A stretch of 64,000 nt of DNA from Turnera subulata (GCA_028386065.3 JAKUCV010006838.1:58093-122092); one strand, 5' to 3'. Shown: positions 33,965 to 47,913, counted from the first letter of the stretch. Notes: generated by a model from the sequence alone, not told the origin. Numbers and translations: made by a program.

Positions 33965-35828
33965 TTTTTAGCCCAAGGTTGGATTAGCATGTGCTTTGTG
34001 TTAATCATTTTCTATAATCTTAATTAAGCATGCTAACCGAGATAATTGATTATGTGTGGATTAGTGTTTGATTTTGCGTAAATCATATTTATTAATCCTC
34101 TTTATTCCTTAGCCATGTCTTGATGCTAACAAACTTTGAGTTTCAGATTTATATATTAAATCAAAGCATGCATATGGTACTTTTGTGTAGTAGACATGTC
34201 ACTTTCAAATCTTGTTACATGTGCATCATCCTACACGCTATATTGTATTATATATTAAACAAGCTAACTAGGTTTTGATTATGACAAACCTATGTGTAGC
34301 ATGTGTTGTGTCTAACCAAGAATTGCAGCTGACATGATGTATGCCAACCCGTGATCAAATCAAGCGTTCGAAGAAGAGTGCGCGGGATTGGTTTTGAAGC
34401 ATGATGGGTCGCTTTCATGTGCAAACTCCCATGCCACTCATGTTTGTTTAATCCTTAATGGGGTTGGTCAACAAACCTAGTACCTACCATTTCTAAACAC
34501 TGATTCTATAATTAAAGCAACCTTAAACAGATCAAAAGACAACTGAATTCAAACTTCCTAGGACCAACCTAGGACTATGCTAAACAATGACATCAATGAC
34601 AAAAAGCTGCAGTCTGGTGTGTCTCATGCCAAAACATGAAAGGGACAACAGGGAAGAAGACTGTTGACACTCTGGCACCTCTGACGACAGAACGGGCTGG
34701 ACGGAAAGGGACTCTTAACAGATTCAAATTGATTCAACCAAGTCCCATATGGAAATGCCAACCCTGGACTTTACAAAAGCTGCTGAAACATTGATGACAA
34801 GGCGTCTTCATGAAAAATCTGACAGTGACAAGAGATTGATGATAGTTGGCTTTCCTTGGTCATTGTGTCAAGCTAACCTATTACTAGGAAGTCAAAGCGA
34901 CCTAGTACTCTATACATCTAGAACTACACAGGATAATTCAAACAAGTTGCAGCTTCCTCTCTTAACGTTCATATAAAATCAGCATGTGAGCAACAACCTT
35001 GATCTTCACAAAAGGTGTTGAGTGAGAGTGACTACTTAGGGATTTGAATATTGTGGCGCCTTTCATGCCAGAACTCAATGCAACTGACAGTGACACATAG
35101 TTATTACTCTTGGAGGCTTCTTTCCCCTTGCCTCTATATATGGAAGACTGATTGATGAAGAATGGCAGAGCTGCCAATGGAGAAAAAAGTGTAGCAGCAG
35201 CTCTCCTCCTAAGCTTAAGAGTGTTCAAAGATCCTTCCTTGTGCATTACTTGTAAATCTCTTGAGTGAGTCACTCATGAAGATATCTTGAGAGATGGTTA
35301 TATCTTAGACAAGCTTATGAGTGCTTTTGTGCTGATTAGTGATAAGCAAAGCTAGGATTAGTTTTGAGAGAAGGTTTGCAAGTTGCACCTTAGAAAAACT
35401 TGTGAGAGAAAGGCTTTGTTGGTTTAACCTATGAAGAAACCAATTGAGTGAGGTAGGATAGGGGATATCTTGCTGGGGAACTAAGAGCAAAGCTTGGATT
35501 AGCTTTGTAGGTATGAGAGGTTAGAGGTTAGCCTAGGTAAAACCTTATACTATAGGTTATTAGTTGATCCCGTAAAAATCAAGGTTAGTGAAGGTTAGAA
35601 ATCTCAAGGTGGACTCCTTGAGTAGTGGAGGTAGTCCTGTGTGGCGAACCACTATAAATCCTTTGTGCCAATATCTCTAACCCTCTCCTTAATTGTGCTT
35701 TAGTGTGTTCATAATTTTCCAGATTTAGATACAAAATCAATTTGGCATTAGTGACGCCAAATTGGTGATTAAACGAAAAAGGGCTAATTCACCCACCCCC
35801 CCCCCCTCTTAGCCACTTTGGGCCTAGA
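33965..35828 (+). mobile_element. Probable Sirevirus-like 3' LTR
   Basis: Follows the last purine tract. It begins with tttagcccaaggttgg and ends with an imperfect inverse, ccactttgggcctaga, just after a C run as in the LTR at 24581-26161. No partner LTR or target duplication is visible in the window, so the limits are estimates. No coding potential. Confidence 0.55.
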
Positions 35829-36487
35829 GGATCTACTATGTCTTAATGTATTCTTTTAAAAATAAATAATATTATGTAATACAAAAAATTTATAATTATA
35901 ATGTAACCAAAACTAAATTCCGTGTAATACAATTATAGATATTGTTTTTTACTATTAAAGTGATCATAAAGAGTATTGTGTATGGTGTTTTTTAATGTAC
36001 TAGTTCTTTTTTGCACGTGCATAGTATTATATTCTTCAAATCACATGGTATAGTATTTTAATCTTAATTTTGAAAAGAACTTATATATAATATCTGACCA
36101 AACGGATATCCATTATTTAAAATTAGTTTATGTAGTGCAATATGAATTTATAAAATCAATTATTACTAATAATATTTTTTAATCCTTTGATATTGTCAAT
36201 TGCATAATTTTAATTATTAAATTATATTATTAATGAAAGAGATTATTAATTATATTATTACTTTCTATTATTATTTATTTTGGTGGTATGAATTTCTATG
36301 ATAATACTTTTTTCCTTTATCATTCTTTTTCATAGTTTTCTTTTTTTTTTTCATAGTTTTCTTTGACTACTCTATCCAACTCCTCTCTCTATAATTCTCC
36401 TCTCTACTCTACTCCTCTCTCTCAAATTTAATATGATTTCAATGAAATATTTATCTCTAATTTTAAGAATCATCATAAAGTAAGTAT

Positions 36488-38946
36488 TGTAACGGCTCGG
36501 GTAAAATTTGTGTTTTTACCAGGACTGTAAAAAAAAAGCTTTGTATAGTAACTTACCGTATGAAATTAATCTTGGGTAATTATTTCATGGTAAATTATGC
36601 ATCGGATTCTGAAATTGACCCTTACTCCACGTTCTCAATTTTTCTGCGGATTTTTCGGACCAGAGTTGGTATTTTTCGGACCCATGAATCTTAAGAAAAG
36701 TCAGGTTTAACCTCGAATTATCGGGCCAGAAATTAAGTCAAGGGGGCATTACAGTTATTTTCTGGTCTGGAAGGGACACGACTGTATGATTGAGTCACGC
36801 AGCCGCCTCTTATCTGTGCTGTCCGTGACTTCCCTGTGTAGCCTGTGATTTCTTTTCTTTTCCGTGTCTTCAGCCTCCACTGCACCAACACCAACATTTT
36901 TTCTTCCTTCTGCAAATTTTTTCTGCACCAAAATCTACCCAGGAAGTAACCTTCTCCTGCAAACTTCACCCGTCTAACCACCTACAGCATACTACCTAAG
37001 AAACCAGGAAAAAGAAAAGAAAAAGAGGTAAAGAAAAAAAAAATAACACAAACAACAAACAACCCAGCCACCACCACGTGCAGCCACCATCACCACCTTT
37101 TCTCCTTCTTCCTTCCCCCTGCTCGTCACTGCAACCGCGCCCTCATCCCCGAGCTGTAGCAGATCGACGCCGCCGTTTCCTCCTCGCAGCAGCGCCGCCG
37201 GACGACGCGCGACTCGAGCCCAGCCTTCCTCGACCGATCGCAACGCCTGCTCTTCTCTCCTGCTCGTCGCCTCCACGTAGCGACTCGACGCCGGCAGCAC
37301 AACCACCTCGACGTCGCCGATCTGTGGAGTGGAGCCTGACGAGTCGCCCTCCCCTCTTCGTCTGCCGTCGTTCGCCTCTCCTTCAGCCACGCATCCGTCG
37401 CCTTGTCGTTGCACAAGCGACTAGCCGCCGCCACCCTGCAACACGCGAAGGTGAGCAACCCGAATGTTATGGGTGTGACCCGTTTGCGAAGTAGGCGACC
37501 CGGATCCGTGTGGGGTCTGACTGTGGGCTGGGTCGGGCTTGGTTTAGGTGTCCTGGACCTTGACACCTGGGCTTGGACTTGAACCTTGGCCCAGTCCGAA
37601 TTAATTTTTTTTAAAAAAGAAATAAATGTATATATAATTCTGGAATTATAAAAAAAATACATATTACAGATTATATTTTTTCTGGAAATAAAATAATAAA
37701 TAGTAAGTGGCTATATTTTGTGAAAATAAAAGGAATAAATACTTTCATATGGTAATCTCAAAAGATTATAATATTAGATTATAGTAAATTCTCCTAAGGA
37801 TATATAGGATGTACATGTTTTACCGGAAAATATTATATGATAAATACCTTTGATATACGTTATAATAATTACTTTTGGGAAGAGATATATATGTACGTTA
37901 GCATTTGAGAAAATATTTTATGATAAGTATATTTTTGGAAAACACGGTAGAAAAGTATATACATGGTATACAATTATATTTGTGAGGATAAATGAAATAA
38001 GTGCTTTGACACAATATTATTTTGGGAATATATATATATGATCAATAATAATTATTTTGGAAAGTACATACTTATGAAATAAATAAGGAAAGGGTATTAT
38101 CAAAGTATATACCGGAATAATAACCGGGTATAAATATAGTATGGTATTTTGACACAGGAATAATAAATAGTGAATTATGATGATAACGGGGTTTCACCGG
38201 GACGTAGACGAACCAGTTTAGTTTTATTTTTACGGTATAGCATCATTTGCATTTATGTGCATCTTATGTGAGTATATGCTATTGTTTGCTATTTAGGAGC
38301 TGATAACGAGCAGTATCCCGAAGAACCAGAGCCGGGACAATTTGAGGACTTTCAGGAGTAGGGAAATCGGCTAAGGTGAGGGTGGATAACCTTTGATATG
38401 TTGCACATAATACTGTGTTTGTTTCTCTGGTTATTATTTTGCCTGATTGAACTGCTGAGCCAATTGAGTTTGATTGTGGTATCATTGCTGTGGTTGTTGA
38501 TTTGTTGATTATAGATAAACTGATATGATGAGATAATTGGATAATTGGAAGTTGTGTTGACGACTTATTTGTCACTACGAAAGTAGTGGTACGACTAGAT
38601 GGTTAGAGACTGTTTTGTGCTGGCTATGATCTGGGTTACTTGTGATAAACATGTCTATACTTGGGATGTCTATCCCGTGATTATATTTTTGGGATGTCTA
38701 TCCCTGGGATCTATATTTTTGGGATGTCGATCCCTGGGTTCTCTTGGATTGATCTAGCACCCGGAACATGTTAATAACCAGGTACGACCTTAGCTTGTCC
38801 AGTGACAGGGCCCCGAAAGATAAAATTGGTAATAATGAATATTCTTTTGGTCTTGGCTCAATTGTGTTATGGATGTTTCTCTGTTATGTCTTTTGCTGGA
38901 ATTTTACTTCGAAAGTGATGTGTTGCCTGCATATTACTGTTTATCT
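36488..38946 (+). repeat. 5' LTR of the chromovirus, 3' end missing
   Basis: Matches 43685-46158 closely, then diverges at ctgtttatct. The following 94 bp up to the gag ATG have no counterpart in the 3' LTR. A deletion removed the LTR end, primer binding site and probably part of the leader. Confidence 0.88.
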
Positions 38947-39040
38947 AGCGTGATAATTGTGCTTGCTTGTTGCCTATATGTGCATAGTCTGGTCATTCTC
39001 TTGGCATAACACACATGCATACATTCTTAAATAGGTACGA

Positions 39041-42000
39041 ATGGATCCGATAGGAGGAAACCAGCATGCTGAGCATCGTTTGGAAGACGACCAAGTATCG
39101 GTCGATCAGCCGCAACCAGTCGTGGGTGGACAAGTACCCGCGGTTGTACCAGCAGACGCCACACAGATGATGCGCACCATGGCGCAGATCTTACAGCGTC
39201 AGGATGCTAGGGATGCCCGTTTGGAGGCCAGGGAAGCTCGTTAACAGGAGAATCAAGGACCTGTTGAGGATCCTATTTACACCAAGCTAGCTAGCTAGGT
39301 CTTGATGCCTTCACAAGGGTTACTAACCCACATGAAGCTGATGAATAGCTTCGACAAGCTCACCGAGTGATGTTGAAGCTGAGATGCACAAATGACAAGT
39401 GGGCTAGGTATGTTGCATCCATGTTTCGCAACGTTGCTGTGGATTGGTGGGACTCAGCAACAAGTGACATGGTGAAACCAGTCAGCATGCCTTGGGCACA
39501 GTTCACTGAGAAGTTTCGGAAGAAGTTTGTCACGGATGTATACCAAGACCAGCTCAAGCGAGAATTTCTAAGTCTGCGATAGCGAATCGGACAGTCGGTG
39601 AACGACTATGAGATCCAGTTTGATCGCTTATCCATCTATGCATCGGAGTATGTGTCCACACCAGAGGCCAGATGCAAGCGCTTCTGGGATGGTTTGCGAT
39701 CCTGTATCCAGACAGTCATGGGATACAAAGTTTATGAGACTTATCAGGATATGTTTGTGGATGCTCTTCTAGCAGAAGTTATCTGGATGGGGAACGAGAG
39801 AGAGATGGAAGAAGTCCGGAAGAGGAAATTTGCACAGAATGCTGGGAATCAGAACAAGAGGTTCCAGAGCACCGGTAACAGGTCAGGGTATGAACAGACT
39901 CAATCCATGCCAGAATCTCAGGGTCGAGGATGGAGCAACAGCTACAACAATAATCGTGGGAGTTCATGGACCCAGTCTGGAGGGACTTCATCTGGAGACA
40001 CTCGCCCTAGACCTCCTCTGACTAGGGTGAGGTGCCTTGAGTGTAATGAAGTTGGGCATTGTCGGAGTTCATATCCTAGGTTGGGAAGATCTCGAGTTGC
40101 TGTTACTGATCACACTGTACAAGCATCAGTGGCCAGCGTACCTAGTGGTTCTGGAGTTGGCCGAGGCCGTGGACGAGGAGCTGCCCCTACTCAGACACAG
40201 TCAGCTATAAACCAGAGTGCAGCCGCTCCGAGGGCATTTGTGATCACGGCTGAGGATGATCCCGAGAATGTTGATGTTATTGCAGGTACCTTTACAGCTT
40301 TCGGTAGTATTGCATACACTTTGATTGATCCTGGTGCCACACATTCTTTTATCGCTCAGAGTTTTGCTATACAATATAGCTGTAAGGAAGAGAGTTTAGC
40401 ATGTCCGTTGAGGGTTAGGTTACCCGCGGGCATAGTGGTGAGATTAACACAAGTGTGCAAGGATGTTCTCCTTTCTTATGATGATGAGGTTTTCTTAGCT
40501 TGTTTGGTTATGATGAACATAGGGGGATTCGACATAATCCTTGGGATGGATTGGTTGTCAAGGTATAATGCCCTGGTGAACTGTCGGACCAAGGAAGTGC
40601 TGTTGACTTCTGATGGTGGACGAAAAGTTTTGGTAACCGATATTAGGAGAGCTACTGCTACATGTAGCATCTCTGCTATGCAGGATTCTGGAGTAAAGTC
40701 GCATGGTCCAGATATTTTGTTGAACCACATTACAAGTGTAGATACACAGGATTCTACCCCGGGAGATATATCAGTGGTGAAGGAGTTCCTTGATGTTTTC
40801 CCAGATGATTTGCTAGGTTTGCCACCCGATAGAGAGGTTGAGTATACCATCGACCTGGTGCTAGGAGTTACACCTATCTTGATGGCACCATACAGGATGG
40901 CACCAATAGAGCTTCAGGAGCTGAAGAAGCAGTTAGATGAACTACTGGAGAAAGGTTTCATCAGACCTAGTACCTCACCATAGGGTGCACCAGTTCTGTT
41001 TGTCAAGAAGAAGGGTGGAAGATTGCGGATGTGTGTAGACTACCGCCAGCTTAACAAGGTGACAATTAAGAACAAGTACCCGTTGCCTAGGATTGATGAC
41101 TTGTTTGACCAGTTGCAAGGAGCCACTGTGTTTTCCAAGAATGATCTTCGGTATGGGTATCACCAGATCAAGATTGCAGAGAAGGACATACCAAAGACTG
41201 CCTTCCGCACACGGTATGGTCATTTTGAGTTCATAGTGGTACCGTTCGGGTTAACCAATGCACCAGAAGTGTTCATGTGCTTGATGCACTTGGTCTTGAA
41301 TGAGTTTCTGGATAAGTTTGTTGTGGTCTTCATCGATGATATCCTCATTTACTCTAAGAGCAAGGAGGAACATGAGGAGCATTTGAGGATAGTACTTCAG
41401 AGGTTACGGGAGAAGCAGTTGTATGCCAAATTCAGCAAGTGTGACTTTTGACTTGGAGAAGTTTATTTCCTTGTACATGTGGTTGGCGAGGATGGAATAA
41501 AGGTTGACCCTGCCAAATTAAAGGCCGTGTTGGAGTGGGAACCACCTAAGAATGTATCAGAAGTCAGAAGTTTTCTTGGACTTGCAGGATACTATCGGAG
41601 GTTCATTGAAGGTTTTTCCTTATTAGCCAGTCCCATGACCAAGCTATTAAGGAAAGAACAGGCATTTATTTGGAGTCCAGAGTATTAGCAGAGTTTTGAG
41701 GAGCTTAAGAGAAAGCTGACCACAACACCAGTTCTGATAGTACCGAAGCCTGGAGTTGAGTATGTGCTGTTTTGTGATGCATCGGGACTTGATTTAGGAG
41801 CCGTGCTGATGCAAGAAGGACGGGTGATTGCCTATGCCTCTAGGCAATTGAGGACTCATGAGAAGAATTATCCGATGCATGATCTTGAGATGGCAGCTGT
41901 GATTTTGGCTTTGACGGTTTGGAGACACTACTTATTTGGAGAGAAGTGTCGGATTTTCACTGATCACAAGAGTCTTAAGTACATCATGACAAAGAAGGAG

Positions 42001-43643
42001 CTTAACCTACGACAGAGACGTTGGGTTGAGTTACTTAATGATTATGATTGTACTATTGAGTATCACCCAGGAAAGGCTAATGTAGTAGCTGATGCCTTGA
42101 GCCGGAGACAACCAGGGGATACTTCCACTAGTTACTGGATGTTCTCACTTATCGAGTTAAGGAAGTTGGGAGTCGGTTTGACAGTGGACGATACAGGAGC
42201 ATTACTGGCACACATGAGCGTCAAGTCTAACCTAAGAGGATGGATAGTGGAGTTACAAGATGGAGATCCCGACCTAGTCAAGCTTAAAGAAGGAGTAAGG
42301 AGTGGAAAAGAGGACAAGTTCCGTATAGCTGATGATGGAGCACTGATGGTTGGGAAACGGGTATGTGTACCCAATGTCAGTAATCTGCGTAGTCAGATCC
42401 TGGAAGGAGGTCATATGACGCCATATGCGATGCATCCTGGAAACACCAAGATGTACCAGAACCTGAAGAGCCATTTCTGGTGGCCCCGTATGAAGAAGGA
42501 TGTAGCTGAGTATGTTGCAAGATGTCTCACTTTCCAACAGGTGATAGCTAAGCATCAAGCTCCAGCAGAAAAGTTGAGATCTTTGACAGTGCCAGAGTGG
42601 AAGTGGGAGATGATCACTATGGATTTTGTGATTGGTTTACCAATGACTCGAAGGCAGCATGATGCTATTTGGGTCATAGTTGACCGATTAACAAAATCGG
42701 CACATTTTCTACCTATCCGCCAAACTGATACCATGGACACATTGGCGGGTAAGTATGTTGCTGAGGTTGTGAGACTATATAGGATTCCAAAGTCTATAGT
42801 CTCAGACAGGGATCCGAGGATCACGTCACGTTTCTGGAAGAGCTTACAAGCAGCGCTAGGGACCAAGTTGAGCTTCAGCACTACTTTTCATCCTCAGACA
42901 GATGGACAGTCTGAGAGGACTATACAGACACTGGAGGACATGTTGAGGGCTTGTGCACTTAACTTTAGTGGGAGTTGGGATAAGTATTTACCCTTGGCAG
43001 AGTTTGCCTATAACAACGGCTACCATTCCAGCATTGGTATGCCACCTTTTGAGGCTCTCTATGGAAGGAAGTGTAGAAGTCCAGTGTGTTGGGATGAAGA
43101 AGGTATGAGACTGATCGTTGGACCGGAATTATTCCAACAGACAGTGGACAAGATCCAGACGGTGCTCAGGATCGGTAGAAGAGCTACGCCGACAAACACC
43201 GACGTGAGATGGAGTATAATGTTGGTGAGAAGGTTTTCCTCAGAGTAGCACCTTGGAAGGGTGTGATTAGGTTCGGCAAGAGAGGGAAACTGAGCCCAAG
43301 ATATATCAGACCTTATGAGATCGTGGAGAGAATTGGACCACTAGCCTACAGGTTGTCCTTACCTGATGAGCTATCACGTATTCATGACATGTTCCATGTC
43401 TCTATGCTGAGGAGATACCGATCAGATCCTAGTCATATTGTTGCCCCAGTGGATGTTGAGGTAGTAGAGGATTTTACCTACACAGAAGTGTCGGAGCAGA
43501 TTCTTGCACGAGAAGTTCGGCAGTTGCGGAACCGTACCATTCCTATGGTCAAGGTTACGTGGAGTAAGCATTCCGCTAACGAGTCTACTTGGGAAGTTGA
43601 AGAACATATGCGGTCCCAATATCCGCATCTCTTCACAGAATAG
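39041..43643 (+). pseudogene. Gag-Pol polyprotein of the chromovirus, broken
   Basis: In order: gag from 39041; zinc knuckle at 40033-40074, with the last Cys replaced by Tyr; protease motif LIDPGATHSF near 40327, where DSG is usual; reverse transcriptase from about 40985 with FIDD at 41329-41340; RNase H at about 41760-42110 ([23 protein letters not shown]); integrase zinc region at 42410-42550 with one Cys replaced by Phe; integrase core ([30 protein letters not shown]); chromodomain at 43480-43640 (ILAREVRQLRNR, STWEVEEHM). Stops lie at about 39242, 39580, 40981, 41450 and 41686, with frameshifts near 39290 and 43190. It copied and integrated element DNA when intact; now dead. Confidence 0.93.
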
Positions 43644-43670
43644 GCATGAATTTCAAGGACGAAATTCTTT

Positions 43671-43684
43671 TAAGGGGGGTAGAC
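43671..43684 (+). other. Polypurine tract of the chromovirus
   Basis: The sequence taaggggggtagac immediately before the 3' LTR, following ttcaaggacgaaattc, a stretch typical of plant Del/Tekay elements. Confidence 0.85.
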
Positions 43685-46538
43685 TGTAACGGCCCGGGTA
43701 AAATTTGTGTTTCTACCGGGACTGTAAAAAAAAAGCTTTGTACAGTAATTTACCGTATGAAATTAATCTTGGGTAATTAGTTCAGGGTAAATTATGCATC
43801 GGATTCTGAAATTGAACCTTACCCCATGTTCTCGATTTTTCTGCGGATTTTTGGGACCAGAGTTGGTATTTTTTGGGCCCAGGATTCTTAAGAAAAGTCA
43901 GGTTTAACCTCAAATTATCGGGCCAGAAATTAAGTCAAGGGGGCATTACAGTTATTTTCTGGTCCGGGCGGGACACGACTGCCTGATTGAGTCACGCAGC
44001 CGCCTCTTACTTGTGCTGTCCGTGACTTCCCTGTGTAGCCTGTGATTTCTTTTCTTTTCCGTGTCTTGATCCTCCATTGCACCAACACCAACATTTTTTC
44101 TTTCTTCTGCAAATTTTCTCTGCACCAAAATCTGCCTAGGAAGTAACCTTCTCCTACAAACTTCACCCGTGAAACCACCTACAGCATACTACCTAAGAAA
44201 CCAGGAAAAAGAAAAGAAAAAGAGGTAAAGAAAAAAAAAATAACACAAACAACAAACAACCCAGCCACCACCACGTGCAGCCACCATCAACACCTCTTCT
44301 CCTCCTTCCTTCCCCCTGCTCGTCACTGGAACCGCACCCTCATCCCCGAGCTGTGGCAGATCGATTGCCGCCGTTTCCTCCCCGCAGCAGCGTCGCCAGA
44401 CGACGCGCGACCCGAGCCCAGCCTCCCTCGACCGATCGCGACGCCTGCTCTTCTCTCCTGCTCGTCGCCTCAACGTAGCGACTCGACGCCGGCAGCACAA
44501 CCACCTCAACGGCGCCGATCTGAGGAGTGGAGCATGACGAGTCGCCGTCCCCTCTTCGTCTGCCGTCGTTCGCCTCTCCTTCAGCCACGCCTCTGTCGCC
44601 TTGTCATCGCACAAGCGACCGGCCGCCGCCACCCTGCAACACGCGGAGGTGAGCAACCCGAATGTTATGGGTGTGACCCGTTTGCGAAGTAGGCGACCCG
44701 GATCCGTGTGGGGTCTGACTGTGGGTTGGGTCGGGCCTGGTTTAGGTGTCCTGGACCTTGACACTTGGGCTTGGACTTGAACCTTGGCCCAGTCGGAATT
44801 AATTTTTTTTAAAAAAGAAATAAATGTATATATAATTCTGGAATTATAAAAAAAAATACATATTATAGATTATAATTTTTCTGGAAATAAAATAATAAAT
44901 AGTAAGTGGCTATATTTTGTGAAAATAAAAGGAATATATACTTTCATATGGTAATCTCAAAAGATTAAAGTGATTATAACATAATTATTAGATTATAGTA
45001 AATTCTCCTAAGGATATATAGGATGTACATGTTTTACCGGAAAATATTATATGATAAATACCTTTGATATACATTATAATAATTTAATTTGGGAAGAGAT
45101 ATATATGTACGTTAGCATTTGAGAAAATATTTTATGATAAGCATATTTTTGGAAAATACGGTAGAAAAGTATATACATGGTATACGATTATATTTGTGAG
45201 GATAAATGAAATAAGTGCTTTGACACAATATTATTTTGGGAATATATATATGGTCAATAACAATTATTTTGGAAAATACATACTTATGAAATAAATAAGG
45301 AAAGGGTATTATCAAAGTATATACCGGAATAATAACCGGGTATAAATACAGTATGGTATTTTGACACAGGAATAATAAATAGTGAATTATAATGATAAAG
45401 GGGTTTCACCGGGACGTAGACGAACCAGTTTAGTTTTATTTTTACGGTATAGCATCATTTGCATTTATGTGCATCTTATTGTGAGTATATGCTATTGTTT
45501 GCTATTTAGGAGCTGATAACGAGCAGTATCCAGAGGAACCAGAGCCGGGACAATTTGAGGACTTTCAGGAGTAGGAAAATTGGCTAAGGTGAGGATGGAT
45601 AACCTTTGATATGTTGCACATATTACTGTGTTTGTTTCTCTGGTTAATATTTTGCGTGATTGAACTGCTGAGCCAATTGAGTTTGATTGTGGTATCATTG
45701 CTGTGGTTGTTGATTTGTTGATTATGGACAAACTGATATGATGAGATAATTGGATAATTGGAAGTTGTGTTGACGACTTATTTGTCACTAGGAAAGTAGT
45801 GGTACGACTAGATGGTTAGAGACTGTTTTGTGGTGGCTATGATCTGGGTTACTTGTGATAAGCATGTCTATGCTTGGGATGTCTATCCCGTGATTATATT
45901 TTTGGGATGTCTATCCCTGGGATCTATATTTTTGGGAAGTCGATCCCTGGGTTCTCTTGGATTGATCTAGCACCCGGAACGTGTTAATAACTAGGTACGA
46001 CCCTAGCTTGTCCAGTGACAGGGCCCCGAAAGATAAAATTGGTAATAATGAATATTCTTTTGGTCTTGGTTCAGTTGTGTTCTGGATGTTTCTCTGTTAT
46101 GTCTTTTGCTGGAATTTTACTTCGAAAGTATTGTGTTGCCTGCATATTACTGTTTATCCTTCGTCGGTGAGCACTTTGGACTCGCCCCTCGCCTGCGGAG
46201 TTTCATCCCGTAGGAAGAGTTGCTCGTAGTACAGGTACGTGGTTCGGCCAGCTGCTGTTTTTGCTCCACCAGACTCCGGATCCATACCTCCGCTGCATCT
46301 CATTCTAAGTCTTCTGCTGCTGATTATATTATGTTGCTGTATTATACATGCTGCTGCATCATATGTTTTCTGCTACTGCTGTTGTGGTTTGAATAATGGT
46401 CCCCGGGATCGGGTGACAGATGTTGTATTTCAGTTTGACTGTATTTTACCTTGTAACATATGTACTGTCTGCTACTGTAATAAGAACAGTTCTGGCACTT
46501 GTTTACCCGGTACGGTACATACAGGTCGGGGCGCTTCA
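43685..46538 (+). repeat. 3' LTR of the chromovirus (2854 bp)
   Basis: Full LTR: TGTAACGGCCCGGGTAAAA start, GC-rich block at 44275-44650, splice-like donor gtgagcaaccc at 44649, AT-rich spacer, acceptor-like tatttag near 45510, gggatgtctatccc palindromes at 45876-45950, and a transcription-end region terminating in ggtcggggcgcttca. Confidence 0.92.
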
Positions 46539-47370
46539 AGTATTCATTTTTATTTTTAATTATTTATTTTAAATCCTTCAGTCTATGTATAGATTTTAGA
46601 TTTGCTGATAATTTTTCTATTTTGTTAATGTCTTCGTCATTGTTATTATACAATACCAGCTCTAAACAACTAAGGAATTGAAGGATTTGTGTTAGTCCTT
46701 GTCTTGTTAACTTGAACTTCAACGCAAAAAAATATAATTAATAGTTTTTTTCACAATAAGAGACGAAAATGGCGTGTATGTCAGTCTGTTAAAATTAAAA
46801 ATTGAGTCGATTTGCTTTTGCACAATTCGCAACATAGTTCATGTCTCTTTTGCACAATCCGCAACATAGTTCATGTCCCTTTTGCACAACACTGGAAGGC
46901 CACCAAGTTAGATGCAAGATATTTAATATTTATGATAGCAGATGTGTAAGGAGCCGGTTGGATCGGTTTTTATTTAAAGCCTATATATTGATTCCAACGC
47001 CAGGATAAATTTATTTTATAGTAAAAAACAAGATTTATGCTAAATTAAAAATGTTAAATATGAATAGCATGTAGTGTCTTATAATAACTCTTTCTTTCCT
47101 TTTAGTATATAATTCTATCATAATACTGTCTTAACTCACGTGAATTTGATCTAATTAATGTAAAGAAATATCAATAATCTATAGATACTATATATAAAAT
47201 TTTAGCCCTCATTAATATATAAATACAATTATTTATAAATAGTATGCATGTATTCATGAAAATTAATTTAAAATAGTTTTTAAAATGACTATTATGCCTT
47301 TAATTATAATAAAAAAGGAGGATATTTTGGTATTTTAATTTTGCAAATTTTGGTGACTATATAGTATAGA

Positions 47371-47913
47371 TGATATAGATATAAAGATTTAAATTTATAG
47401 GGAGAACGCAAGGAAAATTTGGGGGTTGGAATGTCTAAGCATTTAAAGGGCCCATGATTTATTCCAGGCATGTAAGGCAATTTATTTATTTATTTTTTAA
47501 AAAGATTAATTGTGAAAAAATTTTATGGTAGAGACTCCCCAAGTTTTATTAATTGTGAACTGATTATATTAAGAATAATTATATATTGATTGTGCACATT
47601 TATTTCCATGATTCCATTGGCATATTATTATTTCGATAAACTCTTATACTATCACATCGAAGAATCCAGAATCAATGATGATTGTCCACATTAGGAATAT
47701 TTACCATTAAATATTCCCATTCTTCAAAACTTTCATTTGAAACGGTTGTGTGCGAATTTGCAAATGTCTAGTTCGGGCCAATTTTTTTTAGACCAAGTCT
47801 TCTCCTTCTAGGTTAAAAGGCCCCGAAGGGTAGTTTTGGGTTTCCAGACGGGGTTCTGCAGAAGTGAGGTGGAGGAGTAAAGTTAAACACAACACAAACT
47901 AAAAAAAAAATGG
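47371..47913. other. Intergenic; right part duplicated at 61405-61487
   Basis: AT-rich. The last ~90 bp (tttgggtttc, ggttctgcagaagtgagg, agtaaagttaaacacaaca) recur directly before the second Mutator-like copy. Confidence 0.6.

Larger units (their letters stand above)
36488..46538 (+). mobile_element. Chromodomain Ty3/gypsy (Tekay/Del-type) retrotransposon, degenerate
   Basis: LTR starts TGTAACGG at 36488 and 43685; the end is cggggcgcttca at 46538; perfect duplication agtat (36483-36487 and 46539-46543). The interior codes gag, protease, reverse transcriptase, RNase H, integrase and a terminal chromodomain, which places it among chromoviruses. A purine tract aaggggggtagac precedes the 3' LTR. 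The 5' LTR matches the 3' LTR only to about 38946; its last ~380 bp and the primer site are missing, so it cannot replicate by itself. Confidence 0.92.
36000..47370 (-). mobile_element. Non-autonomous Helitron, split by a gypsy element
   Basis: On the minus strand the 5' end at 47370 reads TCTATACTATATAG preceded by A. The next bases (caaaatttgcaaaattaaaatacc) resemble those at 7947-7975 of the first Helitron. The 3' end at 36003-36000 is CTAG followed by T, preceded by a gcacgtgc palindrome as at 13621-13643. Without the insertion at 36488-46538 it is about 1.3 kb. No cargo gene is recognised in the remaining parts (36004-36482 and 46544-47369). Confidence 0.6.

Noticed and set aside
37078..37662. 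GC-rich ORFs on both strands, also 44189-44764, 49631-50075 and 53366-53875
   Set aside because: Same LTR block; frames are disrupted between copies, so they are not genes.
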